From assembly GCA_963809825.1 (NCBI GenBank), contig CAWELJ010000011.1:214492-278491 (forward strand): a stretch of 64,000 nucleotides of DNA, given 5' to 3'. The position numbers were made by a program, and so were the translations under genes. This stretch comes from Bog-473 sp963809825 (GTDB lineage Bacteria > Actinomycetota > Acidimicrobiia > Acidimicrobiales > RAAP-2). Each line of letters starts with the position of its first letter. Positions within the stretch are counted from its first letter, which is position 1. The notes below the pieces were generated by a model. It saw only the letters and a program-made list of their open reading frames with translations. It did not search any database and was not told where the DNA came from. This document shows positions 1 through 8,338 of the stretch, one piece after another.

Positions 1-1
1 C

Positions 2-25
2 GTCATCAACTACACGACGCACTAG
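2..25 (+). CDS. 3' end of an upstream gene (partial)
   Basis: The first bases read VINYTTH followed by TAG, and the next gene begins at the very next base. This spacing is what a coding tail joined to the following gene would look like. Only seven codons are visible, so nothing can be said about the product, and the reading could be accidental. Confidence 0.3.
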   Translation, partial: VINYTTH

Positions 26-991
26 GTGTCACGCGTCCTCGTCACGCGCCCATTGACTGAGGGCGGCACCGATCCACTCCTCCAAGCGGGCATCGAGATC
101 GTGGAACCCGACGTCAGCGCACCGCTTGCGCCAGGAGATCTGGCCAGGCTGGCCCCGGACTTCGACGGCATGGTGTGCCACCTCACAGACCGGGTCGACG
201 CAGCCGTCCTCGAATCGGGACGGGCCGGGCGACTGCGTGTGGTGGCGAACGCCGCGGTCGGGTACGACAACATCGACGTCGCAACGGCCACCAAGGTGGG
301 CGTCACGGTGTGCAACACACCCGGGGTCCTCGATGACACGACTGCGGACCTCACGTTCCTCCTCATCCTCGCAGCGACGCGCCTGGCTTCAGACGCCGAG
401 CGGGATCTGCGAGAAGGCCGGTGGGGCGGTTGGGGATTCGGCACGCATCTGGCCCGGGACGTGCACGGTGCGACACTCGGACTGGTGGGCTTCGGTCGCA
501 TCGCACGGGCGGTGGCGCAGAGGGCGTCCGGATTCGACATGGAGGTCATCCACACGGCCCGCCACGAGACCGGGCTCAGTGGATTCGTGCCGGCACTGCA
601 CGAGTTGTTGAGGCGCTCCGACATCGTGAGCCTGCACGTGCCCTTGAACGAGTCGACCCGCCATCTCATCGGGGCGGCCGAGCTGGCTGTCATGAAGCCC
701 ACTGCGATTCTCATCAACACGGCCCGTGGGCCGGTGGTCGACGAGAATGCGCTGGTCGACGCCCTCGAGGCGGGCACGCTCTTCGCCGCGGGTCTCGACG
801 TGTTCGACGGCGAGCCGGCTCTCAACCCGCGCCTGTTGACGGCTCCCCGCGCCACGCTGCTCCCCCACATCGGGAGCGCGACCATTGCCACGAGGACTCG
901 CATGGCTCGGCTCGCCTGCCAGGGAGTCTGTGACGTTCTGGCCGGGCGGACACCGCCCAACGCGGTGCTCCCCGCACCGCAGCCCTCGTAG
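26..991 (+). CDS. D-2-hydroxyacid dehydrogenase (glyoxylate/hydroxypyruvate reductase type)
   Basis: A 321-aa NAD(P)-dependent reductase of the D-isomer 2-hydroxyacid dehydrogenase family, which interconverts 2-oxoacids and D-2-hydroxyacids in the cytosol. The nucleotide-binding motif GFGRIA is at residues 155-160. The catalytic set is complete: Arg in NTARG (about 234), Glu in DGEP (about 263) and His in PHIGSA (about 281). The length is normal for the family. The GTG start follows directly after a stop codon in the first bases of the window. The closest types by motif are glyoxylate and hydroxypyruvate reductases, but the substrate cannot be fixed from sequence. Confidence 0.9.
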   Translation: MSRVLVTRPLTEGGTDPLLQAGIEIVEPDVSAPLAPGDLARLAPDFDGMVCHLTDRVDAAVLESGRAGRLRVVANAAVGYDNIDVATATKVGVTVCNTPGVLDDTTADLTFLLILAATRLASDAERDLREGRWGGWGFGTHLARDVHGATLGLVGFGRIARAVAQRASGFDMEVIHTARHETGLSGFVPALHELLRRSDIVSLHVPLNESTRHLIGAAELAVMKPTAILINTARGPVVDENALVDALEAGTLFAAGLDVFDGEPALNPRLLTAPRATLLPHIGSATIATRTRMARLACQGVCDVLAGRTPPNAVLPAPQPS

Positions 992-1098
992 CGGCGACCG
1001 TTCCCCCGGGAGTTGCATCACCCTGGTGACTTCCCCGAGGTCGAGGGATACGATCGAATAGCCGTTTGACGACTCTGCCCTGAGTGGAGGAGGTGGCC

Positions 1099-1746
1099 GT
1101 GCGCACGGTCCGAGGACTCACCCTCGTGGCGCTGACGACGGTGCTGACCCTCGCCCTCGTCGGCATCCTCGGCGCCCGGGCGCTCTCACCGCCCGCAGGG
1201 GCGACCACACCTCACTGGCAGACGACCGCCAGTTACCAGCCGTTGACGAACGTGCGGGCCGTGTCGTGCGCACCGAGCATCTCGCCGAGCTCAGCGACCT
1301 GCGTGGCTGTCGGCGACGACGGAGGCAAGGTCGCCTCCATCATCGTGACCAACAACGGCGGCACCACGTGGAGCACCTCGACTCCGCCCGTGGGAGTCAG
1401 CACCCTCGCCACGGTCTCGTGTCCCTCCGCTTCGGTCTGCTACGCGGGAGGCGGCTCGGGGATCATGAAGTCCTCGGACGGAGGAACCAGTTGGAGCCTG
1501 CAGGACTCGACGTTCCCGGCTGAGTCGATCTCATGCTTCACGATCGACGAGTGCACGGCAGTCGGGGGATCGGGAATCGCAGAGACAACAGATGGTTCTA
1601 CCTGGAACCCTCCAGACGGCTCCCCCTGGACTGCAACTCTCTTGCGAGTGTCTCATGTTCAAATGCGATTACTGTGCGTCGCAGTAGGTGTTGTCAATCT
1701 CAAATCCTTCCATCGTCGGCACTCAAGATGGAACCACTTGGACTGA
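1099..1746 (+). pseudogene. 5' fragment of a secreted repeat protein, with signal peptide
   Basis: The GTG at 1099 has a GGAGGAGG ribosome site five bases upstream and begins an export signal: a basic start (MRTVRG), a hydrophobic stretch of about 20 residues, then ALSPPAGA. The mature part carries the module SC-x6-C-x-AVG followed by T-x-DGG-x-TW, seen in BNR/YCF48-like beta-propellers. After about 1625 the correct frame is lost, and the open frame ends in unrelated residues. The same module type resumes in the next open frame (1876-4452), so the two pieces are one gene split by several frameshifts. This piece alone would export only a short stub. Confidence 0.75.
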
Positions 1747-1890
1747 TGCTTGACTCAACCGTCTGTCTGACCCGTGATCTGTCCGTTTATTGCTGCAATC
1801 TCATCAACATTGCGTAGCTGTCGGGAATAGCCAGGGGGTGGGGCGCTACATCCCTAGAGACCGTGACCTGACTCAGTGGATCGCCCCTTC
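1625..1890 (+). other. Multi-frameshift lesion inside the secreted repeat gene
   Basis: Consecutive parts of the repeat module appear here in all three forward frames: LASVSC from 1641, CVAVG from 1675, then IVGTQDGTTWTDA from 1712, followed by a stop. A further CVAVG from 1811 precedes another stretch with stops. The stretch is also clearly richer in A and T than the flanks. Real decay of one or two modules fits best, because a sequencing error would not explain so many separate shifts and stops. Confidence 0.7.
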
Positions 1891-4452
1891 CTCGATACCC
1901 CGCTGGCGCACAACTCGAACTCTATTGCGTGCCCCAACGAAACGACCTGCATCGCCGTAGGGACGAACCTCAACTCGACGCCGTACGTCATCTACACATC
2001 CAACAGCGGCTCCACTTGGACCCCTCAGAGCCCTCCCCCAAACGCCGTCGATCTGACGGGCATTTCGTGCTCGACCGCGCTTGCCTGCGTTGCTGTCGGG
2101 AGCACCGGCAACAACGGGGCGGGATCGACGATCATGGGGACCACGACTGGTGGGTTGTCATGGACAGCTCAGAGCCCCCCCGCCGGTACCAGCGTGATCA
2201 ACTCGGTCTCATGTCCCAGCACTGCGGAATGCTTCGCGGCTGGGCTCGATTCGGTATTCAACTCGAGGAACGCCGGATACGCATGGACCGCCCAGTCGAT
2301 CCCCGCCGACGTGAGTGGCCTCAACGGGATCTCTTGTGCGTCGACCTCGGTCTGCACGGCGGTGGGGTTCGGGATCTTCGGCACTCCCGTCCTGATCGGA
2401 ACCACCGATGGCGGCACAACGTGGACGCCGGAGACCGTGCCGCCTGGAACAGGAACCCTCACCGCGATCTCATGTGCCAGCACGAGTGTCTGTCAGGCGG
2501 TGAGCGATTTCAATGCCGGCCCCGGCTCGCCGAGCATCATCGTGACGACCGACGGGGGAACTGCGTGGACGCGGGAGAGTTTTCCAGCCACAGTGTCCAA
2601 CTTCACCGCCATTTCCTGCGTGGACACACTCCACTGCGTCGCCGTGGGCTCGTCGTCCGGAGGCCCAACGGCTGCAGTTCTCAGCACCACGAATGGCGGC
2701 AGTTCCTGGACATCGCCATCCGTCTTCCCCAGTGTCGGCAGCCTCAGCGGCGTCTCGTGCTCGAGTGCCTTGACGTGCGTTGCCGTGGGCTCACGGGTCA
2801 TCTCCACCTCAGACGGCGGGGTGCAATGGGTGGATAGGGGAAGTCCCGACGGCGCCCCCGCCCTCTCCTCAATCAGCTGCATCAGCGCGACCGACTGCAC
2901 AGCCGTCGGTGCGGGAAACATCCTGGACACTGTCGACGGTGCCTCGAGCTGGACGAGCCAAGCCGTTCCCGCCGGGATCGGCTCCCTCGTCGGTGTTGCG
3001 TGCGCCGGCACCGCCAACTGCGAGGCGGTCGGTGCCGGCGCCAACTTCGGGGGCACCATGGTGACCCTCTCAGCACCACCGACGGTGACGACGAGCAACC
3101 TGGCCAGCGGCACCATCGGGGTGGCCTACGCAGGCTCACTCGACGCCATCGGGGGCTTGGCGCCCTACTCGTGGGCTGTCACCGGCGGCGTGCTTCCTCC
3201 CGGCCTGCGGCTGGCACCCAACGGAATCATCAGCGGAACTCCGACCATTTCCGGTGAGTACTCCGTCACCGTCACGGTCACCGATGCCAACCTCCTTACC
3301 GGCGATGCCGTCCTCGTCATCGCCGTCGAACCCATCGCGACACCTGGGTACTGGGAGGTCGCGAGCGATGGCGGCATCTTCAGCTACGGAGGTGCCCAGT
3401 TCTACGGCTCCACCGGCAGCCTCCATCTGAATGCACCCATCGTCGGCATGGCGGCAACGCCGGACGACGCCGGGTACTGGCTGCTGGCATCCGACGGCGG
3501 TATCTTCGCCTTCGGCGACGCCATCTTCTATGGATCGACGGGCGGCATGCATCTCAACGCGCCGATCGTGGCCATGGCCCCCACCCCCGATGGTGCCGGC
3601 TATTGGCTGGTGGCGTCCGATGGTGGGATCTTCGCCTACGGCGATGCCAACTTCTACGGCTCCACCGGTTCCCTCACTCTCGCCAAGCCCATCGTGGGCA
3701 TGGCGTCATCGGTCGATGGACTCGGCTACTGGCTCGTGGCGTCCGACGGTGGGATCTTCGCCTACGGCGATGCCAACTTCTACGGCTCCACCGGTGGCGT
3801 GCCGCTCGAAGAGCCGATCGTTGCGATGACCCCGGCCCCCGATGGTGGCGGCTACTGGCTCGTGGCGTCCGACGGTGGCATCTTCAACTTCGGCGACGTC
3901 AGCTACTTCGGGTCGACCGGCGGCATGCCCTTACGGGCACCGGTCGTCGGCATGGATCGCACCGCCGACGGTCAGGGCTACTGGATGGTCGGGCGAGACG
4001 GCGGGATCTTCGACTACGGCGATGCCGGGTTCTTTGGATCTGCGGGTGGATTGCAGCTGAACCGACCCGTGGTCGGAATGGCGGCGATTCAGTCGCTGGC
4101 CGCTGGTCCGGCGCCGGCTGTCGAACACAGCGTGCCCTCTGTTCTCCCGCAGCTCGTCCAACAACCCACGGATCAAACCGTGGTGCCTGGTGGCACGGCC
4201 ACATTCTTCGTCCGGGTCACGGGTGATCCGACGCCGGACGTGCAATGGCAGGTGTCGACCGACGAGGGCGTCTCGTTCAGCGGCCTCCCCGGGGCGGTGT
4301 CACAAACGTTGACCGTGAGGCCGGTGACCCCGGGTGAGCAGTGGAACCGCTACCGCGCTGTCGTCGAGAACGCCGCCGGCTCGGTCACGTCCTCCTCCGC
4401 CGCGCTCATCGTCGGTACGACAACCCCGCGGTTCAGCCCTCCAACGCGCTGA
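1876..4452 (+). CDS. Secreted multi-domain repeat protein, 3' fragment (BNR-like, Ig-like, GYW repeats)
   Basis: An open frame of 858 aa that continues the gene begun at 1099 and has no signal of its own. Residues 1-395 hold about nine SC-x6-C-x-AVG / T-DGG-x-TW modules. Residues 400-485 look like a putative Ig domain of bacterial surface proteins (PYSW..TGGVLPPGL...GTP). Residues 491-742 are six tandem 42-residue GYW repeats. Residues 760-850 form a second Ig-like domain (QQPTDQTVVPGGTATF..., ending VENAAGSVTSSSAAL). Such proteins are extracellular or wall-associated and probably bind polymers or partners; no catalytic motif is visible. The GTG at 1876 lies inside the broken region, so I doubt it is a genuine start. 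Confidence 0.7.
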   Translation: MDRPFLDTPLAHNSNSIACPNETTCIAVGTNLNSTPYVIYTSNSGSTWTPQSPPPNAVDLTGISCSTALACVAVGSTGNNGAGSTIMGTTTGGLSWTAQSPPAGTSVINSVSCPSTAECFAAGLDSVFNSRNAGYAWTAQSIPADVSGLNGISCASTSVCTAVGFGIFGTPVLIGTTDGGTTWTPETVPPGTGTLTAISCASTSVCQAVSDFNAGPGSPSIIVTTDGGTAWTRESFPATVSNFTAISCVDTLHCVAVGSSSGGPTAAVLSTTNGGSSWTSPSVFPSVGSLSGVSCSSALTCVAVGSRVISTSDGGVQWVDRGSPDGAPALSSISCISATDCTAVGAGNILDTVDGASSWTSQAVPAGIGSLVGVACAGTANCEAVGAGANFGGTMVTLSAPPTVTTSNLASGTIGVAYAGSLDAIGGLAPYSWAVTGGVLPPGLRLAPNGIISGTPTISGEYSVTVTVTDANLLTGDAVLVIAVEPIATPGYWEVASDGGIFSYGGAQFYGSTGSLHLNAPIVGMAATPDDAGYWLLASDGGIFAFGDAIFYGSTGGMHLNAPIVAMAPTPDGAGYWLVASDGGIFAYGDANFYGSTGSLTLAKPIVGMASSVDGLGYWLVASDGGIFAYGDANFYGSTGGVPLEEPIVAMTPAPDGGGYWLVASDGGIFNFGDVSYFGSTGGMPLRAPVVGMDRTADGQGYWMVGRDGGIFDYGDAGFFGSAGGLQLNRPVVGMAAIQSLAAGPAPAVEHSVPSVLPQLVQQPTDQTVVPGGTATFFVRVTGDPTPDVQWQVSTDEGVSFSGLPGAVSQTLTVRPVTPGEQWNRYRAVVENAAGSVTSSSAALIVGTTTPRFSPPTR
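3346..4101 (+). repeat. Six tandem 126-bp repeats (42-aa GYW repeats)
   Basis: Six in-frame units, each exactly 126 bp, encode 42-residue repeats that begin GYW.VASDGGIF, continue GDA.FYGSTGG and end in a P(I/V)V.M segment. Units three and four are the most alike. The last two have diverged most (FFGSAGG in the sixth). Such repeats are common in secreted proteins of Acidimicrobiia and relatives. Confidence 0.9.
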
Positions 4453-4471
4453 CCGGCGTCCGCCAGGCTCC

Positions 4472-5293
4472 TCACGGCGCCGTGGGCGCCCCGTGCGGAA
4501 AGGGGTCGTCGGCAACCCCTTGGCCCTGGTCCGCGAGCCAGCCACACCATTCGTCCACCCCCTCGCCACTGCGGGCGCTGGCCATGATCACCCGGGCCGT
4601 CGGGTTGACCCCGGAGAGATTGGCAAGGAACTCGTCGAGGTCGAAATCGAGGTGTGGCAGCAGGTCGATCTTGTTCACCACGACCACATCGGCGGCCCGG
4701 AACATCACGGGGTACTTCAACGGCTTCTCCTCACCCTCGGTGACCGAGAAAACCATCGCCCGGGCGTCCTCCCCCACCCGGAACTCGGCCGGACACACCA
4801 GATTGCCGACGTTCTCGATGATCAGGAGGTCCAGTTCGGGCAACGGCAGGCGCTCGAGGCCGGACCGGACCATCACCGCATCGAGATGGCACTCGCCGCC
4901 GAACCCGGCACTCGTGTTGACGACGGAGATGGCAGCGGCGCCCGCACCGTGGAGACGGTCCGCGTCCAGGCTCGTCGCAATGTCTCCTTCGAGCACCCCG
5001 ATGCGCACCGAACCGCCGAGCATCTCCAGGGTCTTGCGCAGGAGCGTCGTCTTCCCCGCACCCGGAGACGACATCAGGTTCACCGCACGGACGCCGGCTG
5101 CGGCGAGCTGAAGTCCGTTGTCGTCAGCGACCCGGTCGTTCTCCGACAGCAGGTTCTCCAGGATCGTGACGCGCGTCTGACCCGTCTCGATGTACCCCGA
5201 ATGATCCCCGACGTCGCGATCGTGCTCGTGATGCTCGCGATCGTGCTCGTGGGAGTGATTCGTGCCGTCGGCGTGGACATGGAACCGACCCAC
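4472..5293 (-). CDS. hypB: Hydrogenase nickel-incorporation GTPase HypB
   Basis: A 273-aa GTPase that, with HypA, delivers Ni2+ to the apo large subunit of [NiFe]-hydrogenase. The first 32 residues are rich in His (HVHAD, HSHEHD, HHEHD), a nickel-binding or nickel-storage tail. The P-loop SSPGAGKT is at about 75-82. The conserved metal site GGECHLDAV is at about 132-140, NVGNLVCP follows, and NKIDLL supplies guanine specificity. The gene lies 2 bp after hypA and is the third gene of a transporter-hypA-hypB operon, apart from the other maturation genes. It converges with the secreted repeat gene. Confidence 0.97.
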   Translation of the reverse strand: MGRFHVHADGTNHSHEHDREHHEHDRDVGDHSGYIETGQTRVTILENLLSENDRVADDNGLQLAAAGVRAVNLMSSPGAGKTTLLRKTLEMLGGSVRIGVLEGDIATSLDADRLHGAGAAAISVVNTSAGFGGECHLDAVMVRSGLERLPLPELDLLIIENVGNLVCPAEFRVGEDARAMVFSVTEGEEKPLKYPVMFRAADVVVVNKIDLLPHLDFDLDEFLANLSGVNPTARVIMASARSGEGVDEWCGWLADQGQGVADDPFPHGAPTAP

Positions 5294-5295
5294 GG

Positions 5296-5634
5296 TTAGG
5301 CATCCACCAGATCAATCGACACCACGAGGAGCTCCTCGCCGCTCAGCAACTTGACGTCGAACCCCCCGCAGGCCCCGCAGGTGAGGATCGGCATGTCGAG
5401 GGTCGTGCGTGCTGCACACGCGAGGCACTCGACGACGGCGGGCACCTGCTCAATGACGAGCTCGGCATCCTTGAGGTCCGTGCCGCTCGAGACGACCTCC
5501 CAGCTGAACTGCAGGGCATCGGGCACGACCTGGCGCAGATGTCCGATCCGGACCTTGACCTGGGCTACCGGGCGGCCCTCCGCGTGCTTCTCCGCTGTGC
5601 TCGCAATGGCGTTGCAGATGGAGAGTTCATGCAT
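5296..5634 (-). CDS. hypA: Hydrogenase nickel chaperone HypA
   Basis: A 112-aa partner of HypB. The start is set at MHELSI because HypA needs His2 of the mature N-terminus for nickel binding; an ATG nine bases upstream (MQAMHELS) would bury it. The structural zinc site is intact as CLAC and CGAC, 15 residues apart near the C-terminus. The gene sits between the nickel permease gene and hypB on the same strand, so nickel import and nickel insertion are probably expressed together. Confidence 0.96.
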   Translation of the reverse strand: MHELSICNAIASTAEKHAEGRPVAQVKVRIGHLRQVVPDALQFSWEVVSSGTDLKDAELVIEQVPAVVECLACAARTTLDMPILTCGACGGFDVKLLSGEELLVVSIDLVDA

Positions 5635-5685
5635 CGCTTGCACCTCGCCTGGAGCATACCGACAGGAGCAGGACGAGGGTCGGGG

Positions 5686-6810
5686 TCAGGCCGACACGAC
5701 CTCTTCCATCGAATCCCGGGCCAGAGCGGAGCTCCATTTCTCCTCGACCCGGGCCAGGCGCCAGTACAAGAGGGCGACCACCCACGTGGCGACGAACAGG
5801 CCGACGATCACGAAGCCGGCTGCGTTGAGGTTGAAGCCGCGCACGAAGTCCCAGAAGGGTGACCTCAGATTGGCCTGTTGTCCGATGAGCCCGAGGATCT
5901 CGATGGTGCCGACGAAGAAGGCAACCGCAACGGACAGGCCGGTGATGGTGAGGTTGTAGAAGACCTTGCGTACCGGGTTGGCGAAGGCCCAGTCGTAGGC
6001 GAAATTCATGAAATAGCCGTCCAGCGTGTCGAACGTGCACATACCGGCGGCAAAGAGCAACGGGAGCGAAACGATGGCGTACACAGGAAGTCCGCCGACG
6101 ACGGCCGATCCGGCGATGACAAGGAGTGCGACCTCTGTTGCGGTGTCGAATCCCAGCCCGAAGAGGAAACCGACGGGGTACAGCTTCCAGGAGCTGTCGA
6201 TTCGCCGCGCGTAGCCACCGAGCAGCCGATTCATCACCCCGCGCTTGTCGAGCTGGCGCTCGAGCTCGACGGGGTCGTATCGCCCCGACCTCATCTGGCG
6301 GTACAACCGGGTGATCGACAGGAGCACACACAGGTTCACCAGAGCGATCAGGTACAAGAACGTGCCGGAGATCGAGGTTCCGACGACGTTCGTCACCGAA
6401 TGGAGACCCGACGTCTGCTGGTTCACTTGGATGTTGAGGGCTCGGATGCCGAAGCTGAGCGCAAGGGCCAGCAGAAACACGACGCTCGAGTGGCCGAGCG
6501 AGAAGAAGAAGCCGGCGCCGAGCGGCCGTTGCCCCTCACTGACCAACTTGCGGGTGGTGTTGTCGATGGCGGCGATGTGATCGGCATCGAAGGCGTGGCG
6601 CATGCCCAGCGTGTAGGCCAGCACCCCGGTACCGAGCCCGAACAGCTTGGTCTGTGAGACATGGAAGTGATGGCCGACCGCTCGGGACAGCAGCGTCCAA
6701 CCGACGACGTTGAGAAGGACGATGACAGCCGCCATGCCGGCGACCTGGGCCCACTCCCGACGCGTCAGGCCCGACGTCGCGGTGTCTGCACAGCCCGGCG
6801 CCATTGCCAT
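5686..6810 (-). CDS. High-affinity nickel permease, NiCoT/NicO type
   Basis: A 374-aa membrane protein with about eight hydrophobic helices. It has the NiCoT signature RHAFDADHIAAIDN in an early helix, the GHSSVV segment, and FGLGFDTATEVALL further on. These residues line the Ni2+/Co2+ path in NixA/HoxN permeases. The ATG at 6810 is chosen because GGGAGG lies nine bases upstream; the frame stays open far beyond it without coding character. The gene is first in an operon with hypA and hypB and is divergent from the Fur-family regulator, with a Nur-type palindrome between them. Nickel rather than cobalt is inferred from this context. Confidence 0.94.
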   Translation of the reverse strand: MAMAPGCADTATSGLTRREWAQVAGMAAVIVLLNVVGWTLLSRAVGHHFHVSQTKLFGLGTGVLAYTLGMRHAFDADHIAAIDNTTRKLVSEGQRPLGAGFFFSLGHSSVVFLLALALSFGIRALNIQVNQQTSGLHSVTNVVGTSISGTFLYLIALVNLCVLLSITRLYRQMRSGRYDPVELERQLDKRGVMNRLLGGYARRIDSSWKLYPVGFLFGLGFDTATEVALLVIAGSAVVGGLPVYAIVSLPLLFAAGMCTFDTLDGYFMNFAYDWAFANPVRKVFYNLTITGLSVAVAFFVGTIEILGLIGQQANLRSPFWDFVRGFNLNAAGFVIVGLFVATWVVALLYWRLARVEEKWSSALARDSMEEVVSA

Positions 6811-6854
6811 CAGCCCGCACCTCCCGCGGCGGTCGTCTCGAGGCACTGTACGGT

Positions 6855-6875
6855 TATTGCGATTACTTCGCAATA
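6855..6875. promoter_or_regulatory. Nur-box-like palindrome between the nickel permease and regulator genes
   Basis: The perfect core TTGCGA-N5-TCGCAA extends to 8-bp arms (TATTGCGA and TCGCAATA) around TTACT. The Streptomyces Nur consensus is close to TTGCAA-N5-TTGCAA, so both half-site sequence and spacing match. It lies 45 bp before the permease start and 47 bp before the regulator start and could control both. Confidence 0.75.
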
Positions 6876-6921
6876 GTCCGCGTCGCCACTGAAGCTGAAC
6901 CCATCCCGGTACGATCGCGAC

Positions 6922-7377
6922 GTGACCCGCTCCCCGACCGAACCGGCGGGACCCGCCGAGGCGATCACACTCGAGGACGCCCTCGAGCTCGTGCGGCGGC
7001 ACGGCGGCCGGGTGACCTCCTCGCGACGCCTCCTCCTCCGTGCGCTCTTCGCTTCCAAGGGGCACCGGACGGCCGAGGAGCTCAGCGAAGAGGTCCAGGC
7101 CGAGGCTCCCGACATCCACATCTCCACCATCTACCGCAACCTCGACGAGCTCGAGCGGCTGGGTATCGTCGTCCATTCCCATTTCGGGCACGGACCGGCG
7201 ACCTACCACCTGGCGACCGCCGTGCACGGGCACTTCGTGTGCGAGGAGTGCGGCAGGCTGATCGAGGTGCCCGACACCTTCTTCGACGTCCTGGCCGGAG
7301 AAGCTCGGACCCAATTCGGGTTCACAATCGACCCGCACCACTTCGCCATGCTCGGACGCTGCGCCAAGTGCGTGTGA
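6922..7377 (+). CDS. nur: Fur-family nickel-responsive repressor (Nur-like)
   Basis: A 151-aa Fur-family regulator: a winged helix (about residues 15-85, with GRVTSSRRLLLRAL and ISTIYRNLDELERLGIV), then the dimerisation and metal domain with HFGHGPATYH, HGHFVCEEC and a terminal CAKC. The two CxxC pairs form the structural zinc site of the superfamily. The assignment to Nur rather than Fur, Zur or PerR rests on context: a nickel permease and hypAB are divergent, and a Nur-type palindrome lies between. The expected role is repression of nickel uptake when Ni2+ is plentiful. The GTG start at 6922 has no strong ribosome site. Confidence 0.85.
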   Translation: MTRSPTEPAGPAEAITLEDALELVRRHGGRVTSSRRLLLRALFASKGHRTAEELSEEVQAEAPDIHISTIYRNLDELERLGIVVHSHFGHGPATYHLATAVHGHFVCEECGRLIEVPDTFFDVLAGEARTQFGFTIDPHHFAMLGRCAKCV

Positions 7378-7458
7378 CACATCCGCTGAGGGTCTCTGGA
7401 GGAAGGCGGGTCGGCACCCCGGGATGCAGGCCGCGGCGCGGCGCGCAACGGAAAGGCG

Positions 7459-8304
7459 GTGGCTGAGAGCACCATGGGGGCCTTGGGCGACACGGACGAC
7501 ATGGCTTCGGGGATCATTGATTCCGGTGCGGGACCCGATGTGCTCCTCCGGACGGTGATCGAACTGACCGACGATGCCGTGATGACCTGCGACCTCACAG
7601 CCACCGTCACGTACTTCAGCGACAACGGCGAGCGACTCTTCGGGCGAGCGCCTCGGGACGTCGTCGGGGGACCTTTCGGTGTCCTGTTCCCCAATCATCT
7701 GGGCGAGGAGATGCAAGCGGTGTTGGCGACCGTCGCCGCCGGCGAGCGGATCCGGCACTTCGAAACCGAGATCGTGCGTGCCGACGGTCTCCCCATGCCG
7801 GTTTCGCTCTCCTTGGCGCCGCTGACCTCCTCCGAGGACACGATCATCGGATTGGTGGTCGTCGCACGCGATGTCACCGAGCAACACCTCGCGCAGGCGA
7901 CCTTGGCCGAGATCGATACCCGGTTGGAGGAGGGCGAGGCGCTGTCCCACGTCGGCAGCTGGCTCTGGGATCTCAGGACCGGCGCGGTGCAGTGGAGCGC
8001 CGAGTTCCACCGGATCCACGGCATCGATCCGTTGGACTTCGCCGGGACGTTCGACTCCTACATGGACGTGATCTGCCGCCACGACCGTGACCGTGTGTGC
8101 GCTGCCATGACGGACTCCGTGCTCACGTCACGCCCGCTCGATCTGGAGTACCGGGTCGTCGATCGCGATGAGAAGCTCCGCGTCGTCCGCATGCACGCCA
8201 ATCCCACGGTGGGCTCCGACGGGAAGGCGGTCGGGCTTCGTGGCGTCGGTCAAGACGTGACCGACCAGATCGGAGATCTCGAGGAGCTCATCCCACCGGA
8301 CTGA
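7459..8304 (+). CDS. PAS-domain protein without an output domain
   Basis: A 281-aa soluble protein with two PAS domains: one at about 25-145 (LTDDAVMTCDL, VVARDVTEQ) and one of the PAS-fold 3 type at about 155-270 (SHVGSWLWDL, LDLEYRVVDRDEKLRVV, GVGQDVT). There is no kinase, GGDEF, HTH or phosphatase domain after the second PAS, and the frame simply ends. It may pass its signal by protein contact. GGAAAGG precedes the GTG start; an ATG five codons in is an alternative. It lies between the nickel regulator and the PadR-YceI gene, so a part in controlling hydrogenase is possible but unproven. Confidence 0.8.
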   Translation: MAESTMGALGDTDDMASGIIDSGAGPDVLLRTVIELTDDAVMTCDLTATVTYFSDNGERLFGRAPRDVVGGPFGVLFPNHLGEEMQAVLATVAAGERIRHFETEIVRADGLPMPVSLSLAPLTSSEDTIIGLVVVARDVTEQHLAQATLAEIDTRLEEGEALSHVGSWLWDLRTGAVQWSAEFHRIHGIDPLDFAGTFDSYMDVICRHDRDRVCAAMTDSVLTSRPLDLEYRVVDRDEKLRVVRMHANPTVGSDGKAVGLRGVGQDVTDQIGDLEELIPPD

Positions 8305-8338
8305 GGGAAACCGACCTTCCCGCCGAACGCTCCGACCC

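Noticed and set aside
6811..8082. A long minus-strand open frame that would extend the nickel permease to 798 aa
   Set aside because: The extension covers the Nur and PAS genes on the other strand, has no family signal, and the ATG at 6810 has a good ribosome site where the permease begins.
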